The notes under the pieces: generated by a model
Told to the model about the DNA's origin: nothing
The model's database searches: none
The model's input: only the letters and a program-made list of their open reading frames with translations
In this document: positions 38,921 through 48,869 of the stretch, one piece after another
Numbering within the stretch: position 1 is the first letter of the stretch
How the letters are laid out: the number at the start of each line of letters is the position of its first letter
Position numbers and translations under genes: made by a program
Source of the DNA: Rhizosaccharibacter radicis
GTDB taxonomy: Bacteria > Pseudomonadota > Alphaproteobacteria > Acetobacterales > Acetobacteraceae
Length of the DNA: 64,000 nucleotides
Direction: 5' to 3'
NCBI GenBank assembly: GCA_024508355.1
Contig: JAMZEJ010000006.1
Location: 1-64,000, forward strand

Positions 38921-39928
38921 TCAGGCGGCGCGCCGCACGGCACCGCCGGACAGGCGCCATGCCGCGGGATCGGACAGCAGGGCGCGCAGCAGGCGGTTGT
39001 TGAGGCCGTGACCGGACCGGAAGCCGTGGAACGCCCCGCGCAACGGCAGGCCGGCCAGGGCCAGATCCCCGACGGCGTCCAGCATCTTGTGGCGCACGAA
39101 CTCGTCGGCGCGGCGCAGGCCGCCGGGGTTGAGCACCTCGGCGCCGTCCACCACGATGGCGTTGTCCAGCGAGCCGCCGCGCGCGAGTCCCGCGGCCCGC
39201 ATCGCCTCGATCTCCTGGCGCAGGGTGAAGGTGCGGCAATCGGCGAGCTCGCGGCGGAACGCCGCCTCGCTGAGGCGCATGCTGTAGGATTGCCGCCCGA
39301 TGGCGGCGGCGTCGAACGCGATCCCGAGCGACAGGGTGAAGCCGGGCGCGTGGGAAGGCCGCAGTTCGGCCCAGGCCGGCCCGTCCTCCACCCGAACGGG
39401 GCGCAGCACCTCGATCAGGCCGCGGAAGCTTTCCTGCTCGGCCGCGCCGGCGCAGTCGATCAGGAACACGAAGGGGCGGGACGTGCCGTCCAGCACAGGC
39501 ACTTCCGGCCCGTCGACATCCACCACCGCGTTGTCGATGCCGCAGGCGGCGAGGGCGGCCATGACATGCTCCACCGTGCCGATCCGGGCATCCGGCCGGT
39601 CGGAAGGGGCCAGCACGGTGCACAGGCGGGTGTCGACCACGTTGTCGAAGCGTCCGGGGACGGTCACGCCGAGATCGGAGCGGCGGAACAGGATGCCGCT
39701 GTCGGGCTCGCCGGGCCTCAGCACGAGACGGGTGCGGCGACCGCTGTGAAGCCCGACTCCCTCGCAATGGATGGGGTTGCGCAGCGTGCGCTGGCGGACA
39801 CGACCGAGCCGGAGCGGGAGGTCGTTGAGCAGGTCGGATACGCCATCCGGACCCAGAAGAGCGTCAGGCAGGGCGATCGCCGCACGATCCTGGTCCGAGC
39901 GAGCGAACTCGATCACTGCACCGTCCAT
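38921..39928 (-). CDS. lpxC: UDP-3-O-acyl-N-acetylglucosamine deacetylase
   Basis: LpxC catalyses the committed, zinc-dependent step of lipid A synthesis. Zinc and catalytic motifs include GTVEHVMAAL (His121) and DEFVRHKMLDAVGDL near the C-terminus, with the second histidine in SGHGLNNRLL. ATG 39928 (335 residues) is used; an in-frame start at 39964 is also possible. Either way the N-terminus is about 42 residues longer than E. coli LpxC before the domain start at QRTLRNPIHCEGVGLHSG, which is unusual. The gene lies behind the ftsZ terminator and has its own AT-rich upstream region. Regulation by FtsH-type proteolysis, known elsewhere, cannot be judged here. Confidence 0.95.
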   Translation of the reverse strand: MDGAVIEFARSDQDRAAIALPDALLGPDGVSDLLNDLPLRLGRVRQRTLRNPIHCEGVGLHSGRRTRLVLRPGEPDSGILFRRSDLGVTVPGRFDNVVDTRLCTVLAPSDRPDARIGTVEHVMAALAACGIDNAVVDVDGPEVPVLDGTSRPFVFLIDCAGAAEQESFRGLIEVLRPVRVEDGPAWAELRPSHAPGFTLSLGIAFDAAAIGRQSYSMRLSEAAFRRELADCRTFTLRQEIEAMRAAGLARGGSLDNAIVVDGAEVLNPGGLRRADEFVRHKMLDAVGDLALAGLPLRGAFHGFRSGHGLNNRLLRALLSDPAAWRLSGGAVRRAA

Positions 39929-40074
39929 CCCGTATCCCCCCACCCGGTTCTTCGTCCGGTGCATCCCCGCGATCCCGATGGGGAAGTCCGGGGCGATCCG
40001 CTCTCGACGGCACGGATCGAACCCGCACGACGTCGTAACAACCGACCCAAGGTGTAGAAGCTCGATGCCGCCTG

Positions 40075-40131
40075 CGGCCAGTCAAGCTTTATTGCCGAGT
40101 ATTACGGCGTAAGAGGTTGTAAATACGACAT
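40075..40131 (-). promoter_or_regulatory. AT-rich upstream region of lpxC with an 11-bp palindrome
   Basis: Between the ftsZ terminator and lpxC this is the most AT-rich stretch of the neighbourhood. It holds the perfect palindrome TTACGGCGTAA (40102-40112, 5-bp arms around one base) and several TA-rich hexamers. It must contain the promoter of lpxC, because the terminator isolates lpxC from ftsZ, but no -35/-10 pair is clear enough to name. Confidence 0.35.
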
Positions 40132-40176
40132 AAAAATCGGGCCCTGTCCGCGTGCGTGACACGCGGACAGGGCCCG
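40132..40176 (-). terminator. Rho-independent terminator of ftsZ / dcw operon
   Basis: A perfect 17-bp stem (40138-40154 with 40160-40176, GC-rich) closes a 5-base loop. On the minus strand it is followed by ATTTTTA (40137-40131), a T-run. It begins 14 bases after the ftsZ stop, so it should end the long mraZ-ftsZ transcript before lpxC. Confidence 0.9.
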
Positions 40177-40189
40177 GTAGAGCCAGATC

Positions 40190-41767
40190 TCAGTGCGACT
40201 GGCGACGCAGGAAGGCCGGAATGTCGAGACCGGATTCGGTGGACTCGGCGGGGCGCACCGATGCCGACGGCTCGGCCTCGTGCACGGACGGCTCGCTGCG
40301 CCCGGTGCTGGCCGCCGACGCCTGCGGCGCGGGTGCCGCGCGGCCGCGCAGCGCGCCCGTCACGATGCCGAACAGGCTGCGCGAGGCCGGTTGGGGCGCG
40401 AGCTCGGCCTGCTGGCGCGGCGGCTCGGAGAACAGCCCGGCCCGGGGTGCGGCCATGCGCTGGGTGAGCTGGTGCGGCAGGGCGTGCGCCGGGGGTGCCT
40501 GGGTGCCGGCTTCGCCATGCATCGCCGGCATGGCCGGCCGAAGGGCGCCGATCGAAGTCGGGGCGGGAGCCGGGGCGGTGCCCAGCGCGGGGGCCTGGGC
40601 GGCGGAGGCCGTGTCGTGCGCGTCGCTCACGGCGGGAGTGTTGAGCACCGGGGCCCCGATCGGACCGAAATGGGTCGGCTGCGCGGGAGCGGCAGCGGGC
40701 TGCGCCGCCGTGGGGATGGTCTGGCCGGCGACGGCATGCACCGGCGCCGCGCCGCCGCCGACCGCGACGAGACGGGGACGCTCGGCCTGCGCCACCGGGG
40801 TGTCGATGCCGGTGGCGACCACGCTGACGCGCACCCGGCCGCTGAGATTCTCGTCGATGGCCGAGCCGAAGATGATGTTGGCGTCCTCGGCCACTTCCTC
40901 GCGGATGCGGTTCGCGGCCTGGTCGACCTCGAACAGCGTCATGTCCTCGCCGCCCGTGATGTTGATCAGCAGGCCACGCGCACCCGCCATGGAGGTGTCC
41001 TCCAGCAGCGGATTGGAGATCGCCGCTTCCGCCGCGCGGATCGCCCGGTTCTCGCCCTCCGCCTCGCCGGTGCCCATCATCGCCTTGCCCATCTCGGCCA
41101 TCACCGTGCGGATATCGGCGAAGTCGAGATTCACGAGGCCCGGGGCGACCATCAGGTCGGTGACGCCGCGCACGCCCATGTAGAGGACGTGGTCGGCCAT
41201 CTTGAACGCTTCCTTCCAGCCCGTGCGCTCGTTGGCGAGTCGGAACAGGTTCTGGTTGGGGATGACGATCAGCGTGTCGACATATTGCTGCAGCTCGGTG
41301 ATGCCGGCATCGGCCGACTTCGCGCGGCGCACCCCCTCGAAGGTGAAGGGCTTGGTGACGACGCCGACGGTGAGGATGCCGCGCTCGCGGGCCATGCGCG
41401 CGATCACCGGGGCCGCACCCGTGCCGGTGCCGCCGCCCATGCCGGCGGTGATGAACACCATGTGCGCGCCGTCCATGTGGCGCGCCAGCTCGTCCGCCGC
41501 TTCTTCCGCCGCCGCGCGACCGATCTCGGGCTTGGCGCCGGCGCCGAGACCTTGCGTCAGGTGCGGACCGAGCTGGATGCGGCGATCGGCGCGCGAATGG
41601 GTCAGCTGCTGCGCGTCGGTGTTGGCCACCACGAAATCGACGCCGGCCAGCTGCAGCTGGATCATGTTGTCGACGGCGTTGGTGCCGCCGCCGCCGACGC
41701 CGATCACCGTGATGCGGGGCGTGAAGTCCGAATAGGTCTGCTGCGGGATCGTCAGGTTCAGAGTCAT
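40190..41767 (-). CDS. ftsZ: Cell division protein FtsZ
   Basis: FtsZ is the tubulin-like GTPase that forms the Z ring. The GTP-binding loop [12 protein letters not shown] and the T7 synergy loop [13 protein letters not shown] are intact, as is the N-terminal [14 protein letters not shown]. The 525-residue protein ends in the conserved partner-binding peptide [14 protein letters not shown] long Ala/Pro-rich linker (about 330-505) lies between, much longer than in E. coli but usual for alphaproteobacteria. GGGGAGA lies six bases before the ATG. It is separated from ftsA by 84 bases and ends at a strong terminator. Confidence 0.98.
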   Translation of the reverse strand: MTLNLTIPQQTYSDFTPRITVIGVGGGGTNAVDNMIQLQLAGVDFVVANTDAQQLTHSRADRRIQLGPHLTQGLGAGAKPEIGRAAAEEAADELARHMDGAHMVFITAGMGGGTGTGAAPVIARMARERGILTVGVVTKPFTFEGVRRAKSADAGITELQQYVDTLIVIPNQNLFRLANERTGWKEAFKMADHVLYMGVRGVTDLMVAPGLVNLDFADIRTVMAEMGKAMMGTGEAEGENRAIRAAEAAISNPLLEDTSMAGARGLLINITGGEDMTLFEVDQAANRIREEVAEDANIIFGSAIDENLSGRVRVSVVATGIDTPVAQAERPRLVAVGGGAAPVHAVAGQTIPTAAQPAAAPAQPTHFGPIGAPVLNTPAVSDAHDTASAAQAPALGTAPAPAPTSIGALRPAMPAMHGEAGTQAPPAHALPHQLTQRMAAPRAGLFSEPPRQQAELAPQPASRSLFGIVTGALRGRAAPAPQASAASTGRSEPSVHEAEPSASVRPAESTESGLDIPAFLRRQSH

Positions 41768-41851
41768 GTGGCGTCTCCCCGGGTCACGGTTGGTGGGTGA
41801 AGGCGGCCACCAGCGGCCACCCGGTTTTCTTGTCGCAGCGGAAGCGCATCA

Positions 41852-43252
41852 TCATACGCGCTCACGCAGAAAGTCCACGAGCCTGCGCACGAAACCTGGC
41901 GCTCTGGGCTCGGAAAGATCGATATCCTGCAGCGTCTGTCCCGCGCCCGCCGCCCAGCCGAGCAGACCGACGGCGGTGGCGAAACCCGGACCCTGCGCCG
42001 GCTCCGGCAGGCCGCGCACGCCGACCGGCCGACCCGGGCGGACCTGTCGGCCGAGGATGCGCGCGGCCATCGGCACGATCCCGTCCATCTGCGACGCGCC
42101 GCCGGTCAGCACGATACGCCCGGCGGCCGCCTTGCCGAGTCCCGCGTTGTCCAACCGGTCGCGCACCAACTCGAAGGTTTCCTCGATGCGCGGACGGATG
42201 ACGCTGACGATGCGCGAACGTGGCAGACGGGTGAACTGGTGCTCGTCGTCGCCGATCAGCTGGACGTTCACCATCTCGCGCTCGTCGTCGGACGAGGATT
42301 CGGCGTTGCCGTAGATCACCTTCAAACGTTCCGCGCTGCTGAGCGGCGTGCTCAGCATTCCCGCGATGTCCTTGGTGACGTGCAGGCCGCCGACGGGAAG
42401 CTGCGCGGTGTGCAGGATCTGTCCCTCGGCGAACACCGCGATGGACGTGGTGCCGCCGCCCATATCCACCACCGTGGCGCCGAGCTCGCGCTCGTCTTCC
42501 ACCAGCACGGACAGGCCGGACGCGAGCGGCGCCGCCACGATGGCGGCCGCGTCCAGGTCGCACCGGCCGAGCACGGCGGTCAGATTCCGCAGCGCCGTCG
42601 CAGTCGCGTCCACCACATGCAGGCGCGCGGCCAGCTGATCGCAGTGATGGCCGCGCGGATCCTCGACGCCCGTGGTCTCGTCGACCGAGAAGGTGAGCGG
42701 CAGGGCGTGGATCACGTCGCGACCCTCGGTCGCCGCGCGCGCCCGGCCTTCGTACACGACGCGTCGGATGTCGGCGTCGCTCACCGCGCGACCGCCCACC
42801 GGCCAGCGCACGTTGAACAAGCGCGACTCCGGCTGTCCGCAACTGAGATTCACGGTGACGGCGCGCAGATGATGGTCCGCCTGTTGTTCCGCCTGACCGA
42901 CCGCGGCGCGGATGGCGCGCTCGGCCTCGCGCAGGTCGGTGATGCCGCCCAGGCGCACCCCGCGGGAACGCTGCCAGCCGCTGCCGAGCACGCGGAGCGT
43001 GCCGTCGCTCTCGCCGCGGCCGATCAGGCAGGTGATCTTGGTGGAGCCGATGTCCAGCACGCCGAAGATGCCGGGCTTCAGCGGACGGCGGCGCGCGCTC
43101 GTTCCATCGGGCGGCGGCAGCGCCAGCATCCGCTGACGCTCGCTGGGCGCGGACAGCAGCGGCACCGGCGGCGCGGCGGCCTCGTCCGTCCGGCGCCGGC
43201 CGCGGCGCCCGTTCGGCGGTGTCGTCGGAGGCGTTCGCACCATGTCGTTCAT
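41852..43252 (-). CDS. ftsA: Cell division protein FtsA
   Basis: FtsA is the actin-like protein that ties FtsZ to the membrane. Phosphate-binding motifs are FGVLDIGSTKITCLIG, ATVVDMGGGTTSIAVF and IVLTGGASQMDG. The SHS2-like 1C domain lies between them. The 466-residue protein has about 60 extra residues in front of the actin fold, basic and Pro-rich (RRGRRRTDEAAAPP). The C-terminal amphipathic helix FVRRLVDFLRERV should bind the membrane. The ATG overlaps the ftsQ stop by four bases (ATGA). Confidence 0.96.
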   Translation of the reverse strand: MNDMVRTPPTTPPNGRRGRRRTDEAAAPPVPLLSAPSERQRMLALPPPDGTSARRRPLKPGIFGVLDIGSTKITCLIGRGESDGTLRVLGSGWQRSRGVRLGGITDLREAERAIRAAVGQAEQQADHHLRAVTVNLSCGQPESRLFNVRWPVGGRAVSDADIRRVVYEGRARAATEGRDVIHALPLTFSVDETTGVEDPRGHHCDQLAARLHVVDATATALRNLTAVLGRCDLDAAAIVAAPLASGLSVLVEDERELGATVVDMGGGTTSIAVFAEGQILHTAQLPVGGLHVTKDIAGMLSTPLSSAERLKVIYGNAESSSDDEREMVNVQLIGDDEHQFTRLPRSRIVSVIRPRIEETFELVRDRLDNAGLGKAAAGRIVLTGGASQMDGIVPMAARILGRQVRPGRPVGVRGLPEPAQGPGFATAVGLLGWAAGAGQTLQDIDLSEPRAPGFVRRLVDFLRERV

Positions 43253-44289
43253 GCGGGCCTCCGCCCGGTCTCGGCCAGGGCACCCTGGCCCGGCGATCCG
43301 CCGGAATGGCGCGCGGCGTCCGCGGCCGCGCCGTTACTGCGAGCGGGCTTGGCCTCCGTGGCCTCGGCCGAAGCGTCGCCGGCCGGAGCCGTCGCCGTCT
43401 CCGGCTGGTTGTCCGGCGAGGGTGCATCCGGCTGTGGCCGCGGATGGATCACCATGCGGTCGGGCAGGCGCAGGTCAATGGTCTGCAGCGGGCGCACCAG
43501 GAGTTGCTGCTGCCGTTGCAGCTCGGCCAGGCGCTGCAGGGCGGCCACCTCCTGGTTCTCCGGCAGCAGAACGATGCATCCGTTGCGCAGCGACAGGTTC
43601 CAGCGGCGGCGGCTGACGCGCACCGCCGCGACCACGTGCTTCTGCACCTCGGGCTGGGCGTCGAGTGCCGCGATCAGGGTGCCGGCCGCCTCGGGCGCTC
43701 CTTCGCCCACCACCAGGGGCAGCTTGGCGAAGGCCTGCGCGTCCTTGGCGCTGATGCCGCCGTTGGCGCCGACTTCCGCGTCCACCACCGCGCCCTTGCG
43801 GTCGATCAACACGAAACGGCCCTGGTTCTGCCAGACGGCATAGGGGCGCCGTTCGGTGAGCTTCACGAAGATGGTGTCGGGCAGCCGGCGCTCGACCGCC
43901 GCATGCTCGACGAAGGGCAGGGCGTCGATGCGGCGACGGGCGGCTTCCACCGAGAAGCCCAGGATGTCGTCTCCGGGCTTCACGCCGAGGGCGCGTGACA
44001 GCTCGGCCTCGGATGTCATCTCCCGTCCTTCGACGGTGATGGTGTGCACCCGGAGCGCCACCTTCTGGCCGAGACGCGCACGGAGCGGGGCGAAGCGCTC
44101 CTCGTTCTGCACGATGCGTGTGCCTTCCCAGCCGCCCAGGGCGAGGCCGCTCAGCACCAGGACGCCGAGAAACGGCCGCAGCAAGCGGCGCTGGCGGCGG
44201 GCGAAGATGCGCGCGCGCGACGGACGGTCCATCGCCGGCGTTCGGCCGGAACCGGCTTCGAAATCGGGCCTGCGCGTCAGGCGCGGCAC
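43249..44289 (-). CDS. ftsQ: Cell division protein FtsQ
   Basis: FtsQ is a bitopic membrane protein that links early and late division proteins. A basic N-terminus is followed by one transmembrane helix (LGVLVLSGLALGGW), a POTRA domain (VHTITVEGREMTSEAELSRALG) and the beta domain (ERRLPDTIFVKLTERRPYAVWQNQG). GTG 44289, 13 bases inside ddl and eight bases after GGAG, is the preferred start; GTG 44316 and ATG 44232 are alternatives. The C-terminal 70 residues are Ala/Pro/Glu-rich and not part of the fold. Overlaps with ddl and ftsA show coupling. Confidence 0.92.
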   Translation of the reverse strand: MPRLTRRPDFEAGSGRTPAMDRPSRARIFARRQRRLLRPFLGVLVLSGLALGGWEGTRIVQNEERFAPLRARLGQKVALRVHTITVEGREMTSEAELSRALGVKPGDDILGFSVEAARRRIDALPFVEHAAVERRLPDTIFVKLTERRPYAVWQNQGRFVLIDRKGAVVDAEVGANGGISAKDAQAFAKLPLVVGEGAPEAAGTLIAALDAQPEVQKHVVAAVRVSRRRWNLSLRNGCIVLLPENQEVAALQRLAELQRQQQLLVRPLQTIDLRLPDRMVIHPRPQPDAPSPDNQPETATAPAGDASAEATEAKPARSNGAAADAARHSGGSPGQGALAETGRRPA

Positions 44290-45227
44290 GCGGCGTTCTC
44301 CACCATCCAGGCGCACAGCTCGGGAAACGCGATGCCGACATGCGCGGCCTGTTCGGGCAGCAGCGAGGTGGGCGTCATGCCGGGCTGGGTGTTGACCTCC
44401 AGCAGCACGAGCCGGCCGGGCCGGTCGGCGCCATGGGTCGTGTCGTCGTAGCGGAAATCGGTGCGGGTGGCGCCCCGGCAGCCGAGCGCGCGGTGCGCCG
44501 CCACCGCCATCTCCATCGCCAGCGCGAAGGTGTCGGCATGCACGAGCGCCGGCAGCACGTGCTGCGAGCCGCCCGCCGCATACTTGGCTTCGTAGTCGTA
44601 GAAGCCGTGCGACAGCGCGGGGTTCGGCGTGATGTCGGTGACGGTGAGCGCGCGATCGCCCATCACGCCCACGGTCAGCTCGCGCCCAGGAATGAATTCC
44701 TCCACCAGCGCCAGGGGGCCGAAGCGCCAGTCCCGCACGATGCGGTCGCGGATGTTGGAGCCCGCGCGGACGATGTCGACGCCGACCGAGGAGCCTTCGT
44801 TGAGCGGCTTCACCACGTAGGGCACCGGAAGCGGATCGCCATCCGCGAGCTGTTCCACCGCGATCGCGCCACCCCGGGCGATGGGGAGCCCGGCGGCGGC
44901 GAAGGCGGCCCTGGCCGCTTCCTTGTCCATCGCGACCGCGGACGCACGCACCCCGGAATGGGTGTAGGGGATGCCCATCCAGTCCAGCACGCCCTGGATG
45001 CAGCCATCCTCGCCGAAGCGGCCGTGCAGCGCGTTGAACACCACGTCGGGACGATCGTCGGTAAGCTGCGACACGATGGCGCGCAGATCCTCGCCCGCAT
45101 CGAGCTCGGAGACCGCGTATCCGGCCTCGCGCAGGGCCTGGGCGACCCCGCGGCCGGTGCTGAGGCTGACCTCCCGCTCCGAGGAGATGCCGCCGAACAG
45201 CACGCTGACCCGACGATGACGCGCCAT
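44277..45227 (-). CDS. ddl: D-alanine--D-alanine ligase
   Basis: Ddl joins two D-alanines with ATP to make the dipeptide used by MurF. This ATP-grasp enzyme (316 residues) has SVLFGGISSEREVSLSTG at the start, FNALHGRFGEDGCIQG, the flexible-loop KPLNEGSSVGV, and the metal-binding end LLEVNTQPGMTPTSLLPEQA. The ATG at 45227 overlaps the murB stop. It is the short DdlB type expected in a dcw cluster. Confidence 0.97.
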   Translation of the reverse strand: MARHRRVSVLFGGISSEREVSLSTGRGVAQALREAGYAVSELDAGEDLRAIVSQLTDDRPDVVFNALHGRFGEDGCIQGVLDWMGIPYTHSGVRASAVAMDKEAARAAFAAAGLPIARGGAIAVEQLADGDPLPVPYVVKPLNEGSSVGVDIVRAGSNIRDRIVRDWRFGPLALVEEFIPGRELTVGVMGDRALTVTDITPNPALSHGFYDYEAKYAAGGSQHVLPALVHADTFALAMEMAVAAHRALGCRGATRTDFRYDDTTHGADRPGRLVLLEVNTQPGMTPTSLLPEQAAHVGIAFPELCAWMVENAACRA

Positions 45228-46192
45228 CACGGGCCGGCTCCCGGTCGGATGCCGGGGATGCCGATGCGGCGGATCTCCCAGTGCAACTCCACCCCCGTCG
45301 TTTCGAGCACCCGGCGGCGCACCGTTTCCCCGAGCGTCTCGATGTCCGAGGCGGTGGCGCCGCCGGTGTTGAGCAGGAAGTTGCAGTGCTTCTCGCTGAC
45401 CTGCGCGCCGCCCAGCGTCAGGCCGCGACAGCCGGCGGCATCGATCAGCTCCCACGCCTTGAGCGGCGAGCGCGCCGGATCCGGATTGCGGAAGGTGGAG
45501 CCACCGGTGCGGGCGCGCGTCGGCTGGGAGGCTTCGCGGGCCGCACGGATCTCGGAAATGCGGGCGCGGGGCAGGGCCGGATCGCCGGCTTCCGCACGGA
45601 GCCGGGCGCGAACCACCACGGCGCCGTCGGGAAGTGCCGAGCGGCGATATCCGAAGCCGAGCGCTTCCACCGGCAGCCGCAGCAGCTCGCCCGACCGGGT
45701 GACGATCTCCGCCCAGTCCAGCACCGTCGCGATGTCGGACCCGTAGGCGCCGGCGTTCATCGCCACCGCGCCGCCGATGGAGCCGGGGATGCCCGCCAGG
45801 AACTCCAGGCCGCGCAGGCCGGCGGACGCGGCTTCCTCGGCCACCGTCATGTCGAGGCAGGCCGCGCCGCACACGACGCCGTCGGCCTCGGGCCTGATCT
45901 CGGAGAAGCCGCGCTGGAGCCGGACGCAGACGCCCGGCAGGCCGCCATCGCGGATGATGAGGTTGGAGGCCTTGCCGATGGTGGTCACCGGCACGTCCGG
46001 CGGCAGATCGCGCAGAAACGTCGCGAGGTCCTCGGCGTCGGCCGGCCGCAGCAGCAGCTCCGCCGGACCGCCGACCGCGAACCAGCTCTGGGCACCGAGC
46101 GGCGCCTGCTCGGTGACGCGGCCGCGCACCGCCGGCAGCAGCGACGCGAGGCCGGCGGCGTTGGCGTCGGTGCGGGCGGCGGCAGCACTCAT
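45227..46192 (-). CDS. murB: UDP-N-acetylenolpyruvoylglucosamine reductase
   Basis: MurB reduces UDP-GlcNAc-enolpyruvate to UDP-MurNAc with NADPH and FAD. The 321-residue type II protein has the FAD-binding [38 protein letters not shown], the catalytic serine region [13 protein letters not shown], and the C-terminal [19 protein letters not shown]. Start ATG 46192 overlaps the murC stop, and the stop overlaps ddl. Confidence 0.97.
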   Translation of the reverse strand: MSAAAARTDANAAGLASLLPAVRGRVTEQAPLGAQSWFAVGGPAELLLRPADAEDLATFLRDLPPDVPVTTIGKASNLIIRDGGLPGVCVRLQRGFSEIRPEADGVVCGAACLDMTVAEEAASAGLRGLEFLAGIPGSIGGAVAMNAGAYGSDIATVLDWAEIVTRSGELLRLPVEALGFGYRRSALPDGAVVVRARLRAEAGDPALPRARISEIRAAREASQPTRARTGGSTFRNPDPARSPLKAWELIDAAGCRGLTLGGAQVSEKHCNFLLNTGGATASDIETLGETVRRRVLETTGVELHWEIRRIGIPGIRPGAGP

Positions 46193-47619
46193 GCGGCGTT
46201 GCCTCCGCGGTTCTTCTGCAGAACCGCGAGCTGTGCCGGCAGGGCCTGCGCCCACTGGGTGATGTTGCCGGCGCCGAGGCAGATCACGAAGTCGCCCGGA
46301 CGGGCGATGGCGTGCACCATCTCGGCGAGATGTTCCGGGCCCGGCAGCGGCACCACCGAACGATGGCCGCTGTTGCGCAGCCCATCCACGAGCGCGTCGC
46401 GGTCCATGTTCTCGATCGGCGTCTCGCCGGCCGCGTACACGTCCGCCACGATCACCGTGCCGGCGTCGTTCATGCAGGTGCAGAACTCGGCGAACAGCGT
46501 CTGCAGACGCGAATAACGGTGCGGCTGCACCACGGCGACGACGTCGCGCGCGCCGGCCTGGCGCGCGGCGCGCAGCACGGCGGCGATCTCGACGGGATGG
46601 TGCCCGTAATCGTCGACCACGGTGATGCCGCCGGTCTCGCCGGTGCGGGTGAAGCGCCGCTTGACGCCGCGGAAATCGGCGAAGGCCGAGCGGATGGTGG
46701 CGTCGTCGATCTCCATCTCGACGGCCACGGCCACCGCGGCGAGCGCGTTCTGGACGTTGTGCGAGCCGAGCATCGGCAGCCGGAACGGGCCGAGCTTGCG
46801 GGTGCGGTTGCGCGCACGGTCGGTGACGGCGACCTCGAAGGTGGCGCCGCGCTTGTCGGCCACCAGCCGTTCCGCCCGGATGTCGGCCTGCGGGGAGAAG
46901 CCGTAGGTGATCACGCGGTGGTCCGACAGGCGGGGGATCATCTGCTGGACGTTCGGATGATCGAGGCAGAGCACCGCGAAGCCGTAGAACGGGATGTTGG
47001 CCACGAACTGGTCGTAGGCCTGCATCATCGCCTCGGGCGAACCCCAATGGTCGAGATGCTCGGGGTCCATGTTGGTGACGACGGCGATGGTGGCGGGCAG
47101 GCGCAGGAAGGAGCCGTCGCTCTCGTCCGCTTCCACCACCATCCAGTCGCCCTCGCCCATGCGGGTGTTGGTGCCGTAGGCCTCGATGATGCCGCCGTTG
47201 ATCACGGTGGGGTCGAGCTTGGCGGCTTCCAGCACCGCCGCGATCAGCGAGGTGGTGGTGGTCTTGCCGTGGGTGCCGCCCACCGCGATGGACCAGCGCA
47301 GCCGCATCAGCTCGGCCAGCATCTCCGCGCGACGCACCACGGGCACCAGGCGGGCCCGCGCCGCGACGACCTCCGGGTTGTCGCGCTTCACCGCGGTGGA
47401 GGTGACCACCACCTGGGCGTTGGCGACGTTGGCGGCGTCATGGCCCACCATCACGGTGATGCCGGCCGCGCGTAGACGCTGGACGTTGGCGGACTCGGCG
47501 ATGTCCGAGCCCTGGACCGTATAGCCCAGCGTGTGCAGCACCTGGGCGATGCCGGACATGCCGATGCCGCCGATGCCCACGAAATGGATCGTGCCGATGG
47601 TGAGAGGGAGCGCCCTCAT
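46189..47619 (-). CDS. murC: UDP-N-acetylmuramate--L-alanine ligase
   Basis: MurC adds L-alanine to UDP-MurNAc. The 476-residue Mur ligase has the N-terminal UDP-binding loop [16 protein letters not shown], the P-loop [15 protein letters not shown], the second motif [13 protein letters not shown], and the C-terminal region with [15 protein letters not shown] and [12 protein letters not shown]. It overlaps murG upstream and murB downstream by four bases each. Confidence 0.98.
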   Translation of the reverse strand: MRALPLTIGTIHFVGIGGIGMSGIAQVLHTLGYTVQGSDIAESANVQRLRAAGITVMVGHDAANVANAQVVVTSTAVKRDNPEVVAARARLVPVVRRAEMLAELMRLRWSIAVGGTHGKTTTTSLIAAVLEAAKLDPTVINGGIIEAYGTNTRMGEGDWMVVEADESDGSFLRLPATIAVVTNMDPEHLDHWGSPEAMMQAYDQFVANIPFYGFAVLCLDHPNVQQMIPRLSDHRVITYGFSPQADIRAERLVADKRGATFEVAVTDRARNRTRKLGPFRLPMLGSHNVQNALAAVAVAVEMEIDDATIRSAFADFRGVKRRFTRTGETGGITVVDDYGHHPVEIAAVLRAARQAGARDVVAVVQPHRYSRLQTLFAEFCTCMNDAGTVIVADVYAAGETPIENMDRDALVDGLRNSGHRSVVPLPGPEHLAEMVHAIARPGDFVICLGAGNITQWAQALPAQLAVLQKNRGGNAA

Positions 47620-48869
47620 CGCGCCGCTTCCGTCATGATTTTCGCCCCGCCCTGCCGGCCCGCGATCCGGCCGTCTTCCCCGGTGGAGGGGATGACGTGT
47701 GGGGCGCGCGGTGGCAAGCCCGGTTCACGGTCGTTTTGCGTTCGCGGCTGCAAAAGTTCCTCGACGAGATCGGCCAGCCTCCGGGCCGCGTCCGGCCGTC
47801 CCTGGCTCCCGGCCCTGGCGGCCGCGTCGCGAAGCGCGTCGGGCTCCGTCAGCAGGCGGCGGAGCAGGGTGGCGAGCGCGTCCGGGGTGAAGGACGGCTG
47901 GGGCAGCAGCCAGCCGCCGCCGGCATCGGACAACGCTCGTGCGTTGGCGGTCTGCTCGTCGGACGCGGCGATGGGCAGCGGCACCATGATCGCGGGACGG
48001 CCCACCAGCCCGAGTTCGGCCACCGAGGAGCCGCCGGCCCGGCCGATCACCAGATGCGCGTCGCGCAGCAGCGTAGACACGTCATGGAAGAACGGCTGCA
48101 CCTCGGCTTCGATACCGGCGGCCGCGTAGGCGGTTCGGACGCGCTCGACGTCCTCGGCGCGGGCCTGCTGGGTGATCCGCAACCGGGCGCGCAGTTCCGG
48201 CGGCAACCCCGTCAGCACCGGAGGCACCACGTCGCTGAACACCCGGGCCCCCAGCGAGCCGCCCCAGATTAGCAGCCGGAGCGCGCCGTCGGTCGGAGCC
48301 AGCGGAGCACCGGCCAGCGCCGCCAGCTCGGGCCGGACCGGCATTCCGGTCAGCACGGTGCGGCGGGTGGCGGGCAGGCGGGCCACGGTGGGAAAGCTGG
48401 TCGCCACCACGTCGGCGAAGCGCGCCAGCAGGGCGTTGGCCTGTCCGAGCACGGCGTTGCCCTCGTGCAGCACCAGTGCCGGGCGGCCGATCCCGGCCTT
48501 GCCGGCGCCGAGCAGGCGGGCGCCGAGCAGGGGGGGTACCGAGGGGTAGCCGCCGAAACCCACCACCACGGCGGGCCCGATCCGGCGCATCAGCCGGCGG
48601 GCTTCCAGCGCGCCGCGCAGCAGGGCGGCGGCGGACCGGAGCTTGCCGGCCAGGCCGCGTCCGGCCACGCCCGCACCTGGCAGCACGTGCTGCTCCGCCT
48701 CGGCGAACACGCCCTGGTTGCGCCGTCCGGCCCGGGCGTCGGTCATCAACACTAGGCGGTGGCCCCGGGCACGCAGCTCCGCCGCGAGCGCCTCGGCCGG
48801 AAAGAAATGCCCGCCGGTGCCGCCCGCCGCGATCACGATCGGCCGATCCAGGGTTGTGGAAGCGCTCAC
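47616..48869 (-). CDS. murG: Undecaprenyldiphospho-muramoylpentapeptide N-acetylglucosaminyltransferase
   Basis: MurG adds GlcNAc to lipid I to make lipid II at the inner face of the membrane. G-loop motifs [13 protein letters not shown] and [11 protein letters not shown] and the C-terminal donor site [25 protein letters not shown] are present. GTG 48869 overlaps the ftsW stop (GTGA). The 417-residue length exceeds the usual 360-380 because of a C-terminal extension of about 45 charged, Pro/Arg-rich residues. Confidence 0.96.
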   Translation of the reverse strand: MSASTTLDRPIVIAAGGTGGHFFPAEALAAELRARGHRLVLMTDARAGRRNQGVFAEAEQHVLPGAGVAGRGLAGKLRSAAALLRGALEARRLMRRIGPAVVVGFGGYPSVPPLLGARLLGAGKAGIGRPALVLHEGNAVLGQANALLARFADVVATSFPTVARLPATRRTVLTGMPVRPELAALAGAPLAPTDGALRLLIWGGSLGARVFSDVVPPVLTGLPPELRARLRITQQARAEDVERVRTAYAAAGIEAEVQPFFHDVSTLLRDAHLVIGRAGGSSVAELGLVGRPAIMVPLPIAASDEQTANARALSDAGGGWLLPQPSFTPDALATLLRRLLTEPDALRDAAARAGSQGRPDAARRLADLVEELLQPRTQNDREPGLPPRAPHVIPSTGEDGRIAGRQGGAKIMTEAAR

